From the NCBI GenBank assembly GCA_013696395.1, contig JACCYQ010000226.1:1-56532 (forward strand): 56,532 nucleotides of DNA, written 5' to 3'. The notes under the pieces are model-generated. The model had not been told where the DNA came from and searched no databases. It saw only the letters and a program-made list of their open reading frames with translations. Below, one piece after another: positions 56,505 to 56,532 of the stretch. The number at the start of each line of letters is the position of its first letter. Positions within the stretch are counted from its first letter, which is position 1. Made by a program: the position numbers and the translations under genes. This DNA comes from Chitinophagaceae bacterium (GTDB lineage Bacteria; Bacteroidota; Bacteroidia; Chitinophagales; Chitinophagaceae).

Positions 56505-56532
56505 ACTTATTGTTTTAATGTAAGTAATATCA

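Overview
The window looks like a chromosomal segment from a member of the Bacteroidetes, probably close to the Chitinophagaceae. The evidence is a fused SecDF, a SusC/SusD pair, the nusB / DUF1573 / yajC gene order, an ornithine aminotransferase, a DUF151-UVR protein, several promoters of the TAnnTTTG (-7) type, and almost no Shine-Dalgarno sequences. No rRNA, tRNA, CRISPR array, insertion sequence or prophage was recognised. Family assignments come from reading motifs by eye; no database search was possible.

Layout. 1-9.7 kb: housekeeping and potassium handling (K+/H+ antiporter, SecDF, aspartate-type aminotransferase, TrkH and TrkA, CoaE). 9.7-13 kb: a small vapBC-like toxin-antitoxin pair lies between coaE and the nusB-DUF1573-yajC cluster. 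13-28 kb: groES-groEL, an MscS channel, an SDR enzyme, a small beta-barrel protein, a VIT/CCC1 transporter, rocD, a VOC protein, ispE, DUF151, etfBA, tilS, a rhomboid protease and rlmH, with several tail-to-tail overlaps.

28.2-37.3 kb is the most unusual part. A FecR-like/TPR protein and a stand-alone CHASE2 membrane protein are transcribed away from a large secreted caspase-TPR protein. Facing that gene is a three-gene run: a DUF4231/SLATT two-helix membrane protein, a patatin-like phospholipase, and a protein with a TIR/deoxyribosyltransferase-like N-terminus plus a TRAFs-binding (ASK1/MAP3K-like) helical repeat region. The patatin and TIR-like genes overlap by 4 bp. The parts are those of a nucleotide-signal or NAD-dependent abortive-infection module, but no CD-NTase or reverse transcriptase is present, so this is my candidate for a poorly described system.

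37.5-46.9 kb looks like peptide scavenging: SusC, SusD, a secreted M14 carboxypeptidase with a GATase1-like tail, and a secreted single-chain fusion of cyanophycinase with isoaspartyl peptidase, which could take cyanophycin to free amino acids. 47.3-56.5 kb holds an MlaE-MlaF-MlaD lipid transporter, an M16 active/inactive protease pair, NfeD-SPFH, a response regulator, a second MscS channel and a small AAA+ ATPase with an aberrant Walker A motif.
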